Assembly: GCA_021804485.1 (NCBI GenBank) | Contig: JAJZHM010000005.1 | Location: 1-44,424 of the forward strand | Length of the DNA: 44,424 nt | DNA from: Pseudomonadota bacterium | GTDB lineage: Bacteria; Pseudomonadota; Gammaproteobacteria; Pseudomonadales; Moraxellaceae | Direction: 5' to 3' | Shown here: positions 44,101 through 44,424 of the stretch, in pieces | Position numbering within the stretch: the first letter of the stretch is position 1 | Layout: each line of letters opens with the position of its first letter | Translations under genes and position numbers: made by a program | Notes under the pieces: generated by a model | Database searches by the model: none | The model's input: the letters and a program-made list of their open reading frames with translations, nothing else | What the model was told of the DNA's origin: nothing

Positions 44101-44424
44101 GTCTTGGGTGGTACACTGCAGGGTGTTGTTGCTGGTGATACGGTTGGCCTGAGCACGACCGGTAGCTTTGCCCAGAAGGATGTGGGTCAGGGTATTGCGG
44201 TATCGGTGGCGTTGACCAATAACAGCAAGGGTGACTATACACTGCAGCAGCCCAGCAACTTGGCGGCGAATATTACGCCTGCGAGCTTGCAGCTGACGGG
44301 TGAAGTAGCGCAGAGCAAGACTTACGATGGCACAACGACGGCACAAGTCTCCGGTGGCACACTGCAGGGTGTTGTTGCTGGTGATACGGTTGGCCTGAGC
44401 ACGACCGGCAACTTTGCCCAGAAG
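41146..44424 (+). CDS. Two-partner-secretion FHA-like adhesin (partial, runs off the window)
   Basis: At least 1093 codons are open with no stop. The product begins with an ESPR extended signal (MNRAFRTVWNESLGAWVAVS, residues 1-20) and a hydrophobic signal core around 33-52. A TPS haemagglutination domain follows (about 55-300; NLTLNWNSFNV, NRVVGGQAST, ANGQVFLVDPQGVLIGPGA), which directs export through a TpsB pore. Downstream are beta-helix-type sequence, about five GLUG-like repeats (about 560-775), Asp-rich loops, and YDG/MBG repeats from residue 891 on. A TpsB gene is not in view. The ATG has only a weak G-rich Shine-Dalgarno. It is likely an adhesin or biofilm matrix protein. Confidence 0.93.
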   Translation, partial: MNRAFRTVWNESLGAWVAVSELAKRKGRPVRSSVSLAAGSATVFLLAQAPTAWSLPHGAVVQSGQASIGSSSSSMTIQQSSQNLTLNWNSFNVASGEQVNFVQPNSQAVALNRVVGGQASTILGEIHANGQVFLVDPQGVLIGPGAVVSADSFLATTQDIQFNGSHWVLSGTGKGRVVNQGTIRTAKGGTAALVGQLVLNSGQIIAPNGQVILAGGQQVTIDLGQSLQVSVNASTLNTLVENQGAIIANGGSVYLTAGARDTLLSSAVNNSGLIQAQTVSKHNGHIVLQAGMQAGTVEVGGTLDASAPAGGSGGSIETSAAHVHVAQDAVVTTAAAQGTNGTWLIDPMDYSIASSGGDISGTQLSSLLDKNNIVIDSLQGASSNASLDAVYGANGGNIYVQDQVSWSTNNTLKLNAQQSVVFSAKVSNSNGGSLIVHADDQGVGKGSIYNNNGLISLSGGGAVEFYYNPTSYKSPIDFGGLVQVSGATTFTPFMLVNSAANLGAVSSNLSGNYALGKDLDLTNATLSPIGSDTTPFSGMFNGQGFSISNLTMKGTSGGVGYGLFVANTGTLEHLVLNNIKVSSSGYVFTGGLVGVNLGTIDDVQVTGTSSVTMLSTPTDGNWSVGAVAGASGVALTTSTSGGDGDDVTTSVSFGKSGTISNIRVESGVSVSGTDNLGGAIGLLGGGTVSGSYSKAKVTVSANPGDGDGDSDENYQNSAGGFVGWMAGGTVSNSYSAATVVDSYSGYASGFVGVLGSSSGSPTLENVYSVSTLSGSGGSASFYGLGYVNTDSDNDGDAGSPNRDDSASATLTHAYWDSTLAKASGVTLVSDATSAGTAESDAAMQQSSTFAGFDFSQVWSMGGSGYPYPVLDTAAGVVFEHPLTVAHEVASNKTYDGTTTATVSNGSLQGVLSGDTVKITESGTFSQKDVGNNLKVTVNDSISGQSASGYVLVEPSNLSADITPKTLTALGLAAQNKVYDGTTTAQVLGGTLQGVVAGDTVGLSTTGSFAQKDVGQGIAVSVALTNNSKGDYTLQQPSNLAANITPASLQLTGEVAQSKTYDGTTTAQVSGGTLQGVVAGDTVGLSTTGNFAQK
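42820..43470 (+). repeat. GLUG-like protein repeats with Asp-rich insertions
   Basis: Within the adhesin, segments such as GGLVGVNLGTIDDVQVTG, GGAIGLLGGGTVSGSYSKAK and GGFVGWMAGGTVSNSYSAAT repeat a GLUG-type motif. Between and after them are acidic stretches: GGDGDD near 43068, GDGDGDSDEN near 43255-43285 and DSDNDGD near 43513-43534. These resemble DxDxDG calcium-binding loops. The units are diverged at DNA level. Confidence 0.75.
43816..44424 (+). repeat. YDG/MBG-type repeats of 82-84 residues
   Basis: Repeats begin at 43816 (NKTYDGTTT), 44068 (NKVYDGTTT) and 44314 (SKTYDGTTT), periods of 252 and 246 bases. The second and third are nearly identical in DNA, with a perfect 50-base match (44113-44162 and 44359-44408). 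The third is cut by the window end, so more copies probably follow. Confidence 0.9.

Overview
The window looks like chromosomal DNA of a Gammaproteobacterium, most likely Pseudomonadales or a close relative. The basis is gene order: recA-recX, surE-pcm-nlpD-rpoS, rpsP-rimM-trmD-rplS-xerD, tig-clpP-clpX-lon-hupB-ppiD and DUF4845-rnc-era-recO are all present in Pseudomonas-like order, and an acyl desaturase plus ferredoxin reductase pair of the DesB/DesC kind lies near one edge. Base composition is moderate. I cannot name the genus. No insertion sequence, prophage, rRNA or CRISPR array was found.

Layout. 1-4320: the tail of an EAL phosphodiesterase, then a minus-strand cluster of SAM methyltransferase, ferredoxin reductase and fatty-acid desaturase. 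The last two have a strong internal promoter overlaid by a 22-bp near-perfect palindrome. 4321-10960: purB, recA (with a LexA-like box at its transcription start), recX, surE, pcm, nlpD, rpoS, a terminator and tRNA-Arg(CCT). 11113-17477: a PAS-GGDEF-EAL protein, a TetR regulator, uracil-DNA glycosylase, a PRMT-like methyltransferase, a FecCD/BtuC-type permease with its ATPase, and an Ogt-type alkyltransferase. 17579-24478: rpsP-rimM-trmD-rplS-xerD, a MASE1-like GGDEF protein, a second TetR regulator, a small membrane protein and the periplasmic protease BepA. 24688-32477: etfBA, tig, clpP, clpX and lon (with a sigma-32-type promoter). 32558-40892: a TPR/glycosyltransferase-like protein, hupB, ppiD, bioD, a small protein of unknown role, DUF4845, rnc, era and recO. 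41146 to the end: a large two-partner-secretion (FHA-like) adhesin that runs off the window. It has an ESPR signal, a TPS domain, GLUG repeats with Asp-rich insertions, and YDG/MBG repeats.

Most of the window is housekeeping: protein quality control (Tig, ClpXP, Lon, PpiD, BepA), DNA repair (RecA, RecX, RecO, UDG, Ogt), stationary phase (SurE, Pcm, NlpD, RpoS) and translation. Accessory or lineage-specific parts are the desaturase cluster, three c-di-GMP proteins, the TPR/glycosyltransferase gene inside the lon-hupB interval, the small protein before DUF4845, and the adhesin after recO.

I see no clear new defence or metabolic system. The most unusual features are three convergent gene pairs whose 3' ends overlap in coding sequence (one over XerD catalytic codons, one containing a 17-bp tandem repeat), a DUF4845-rnc start region with a Shine-Dalgarno inside an inverted repeat and a possible non-ATG start for rnc, the desaturase operator, and the Asp-rich, repeat-bearing adhesin.
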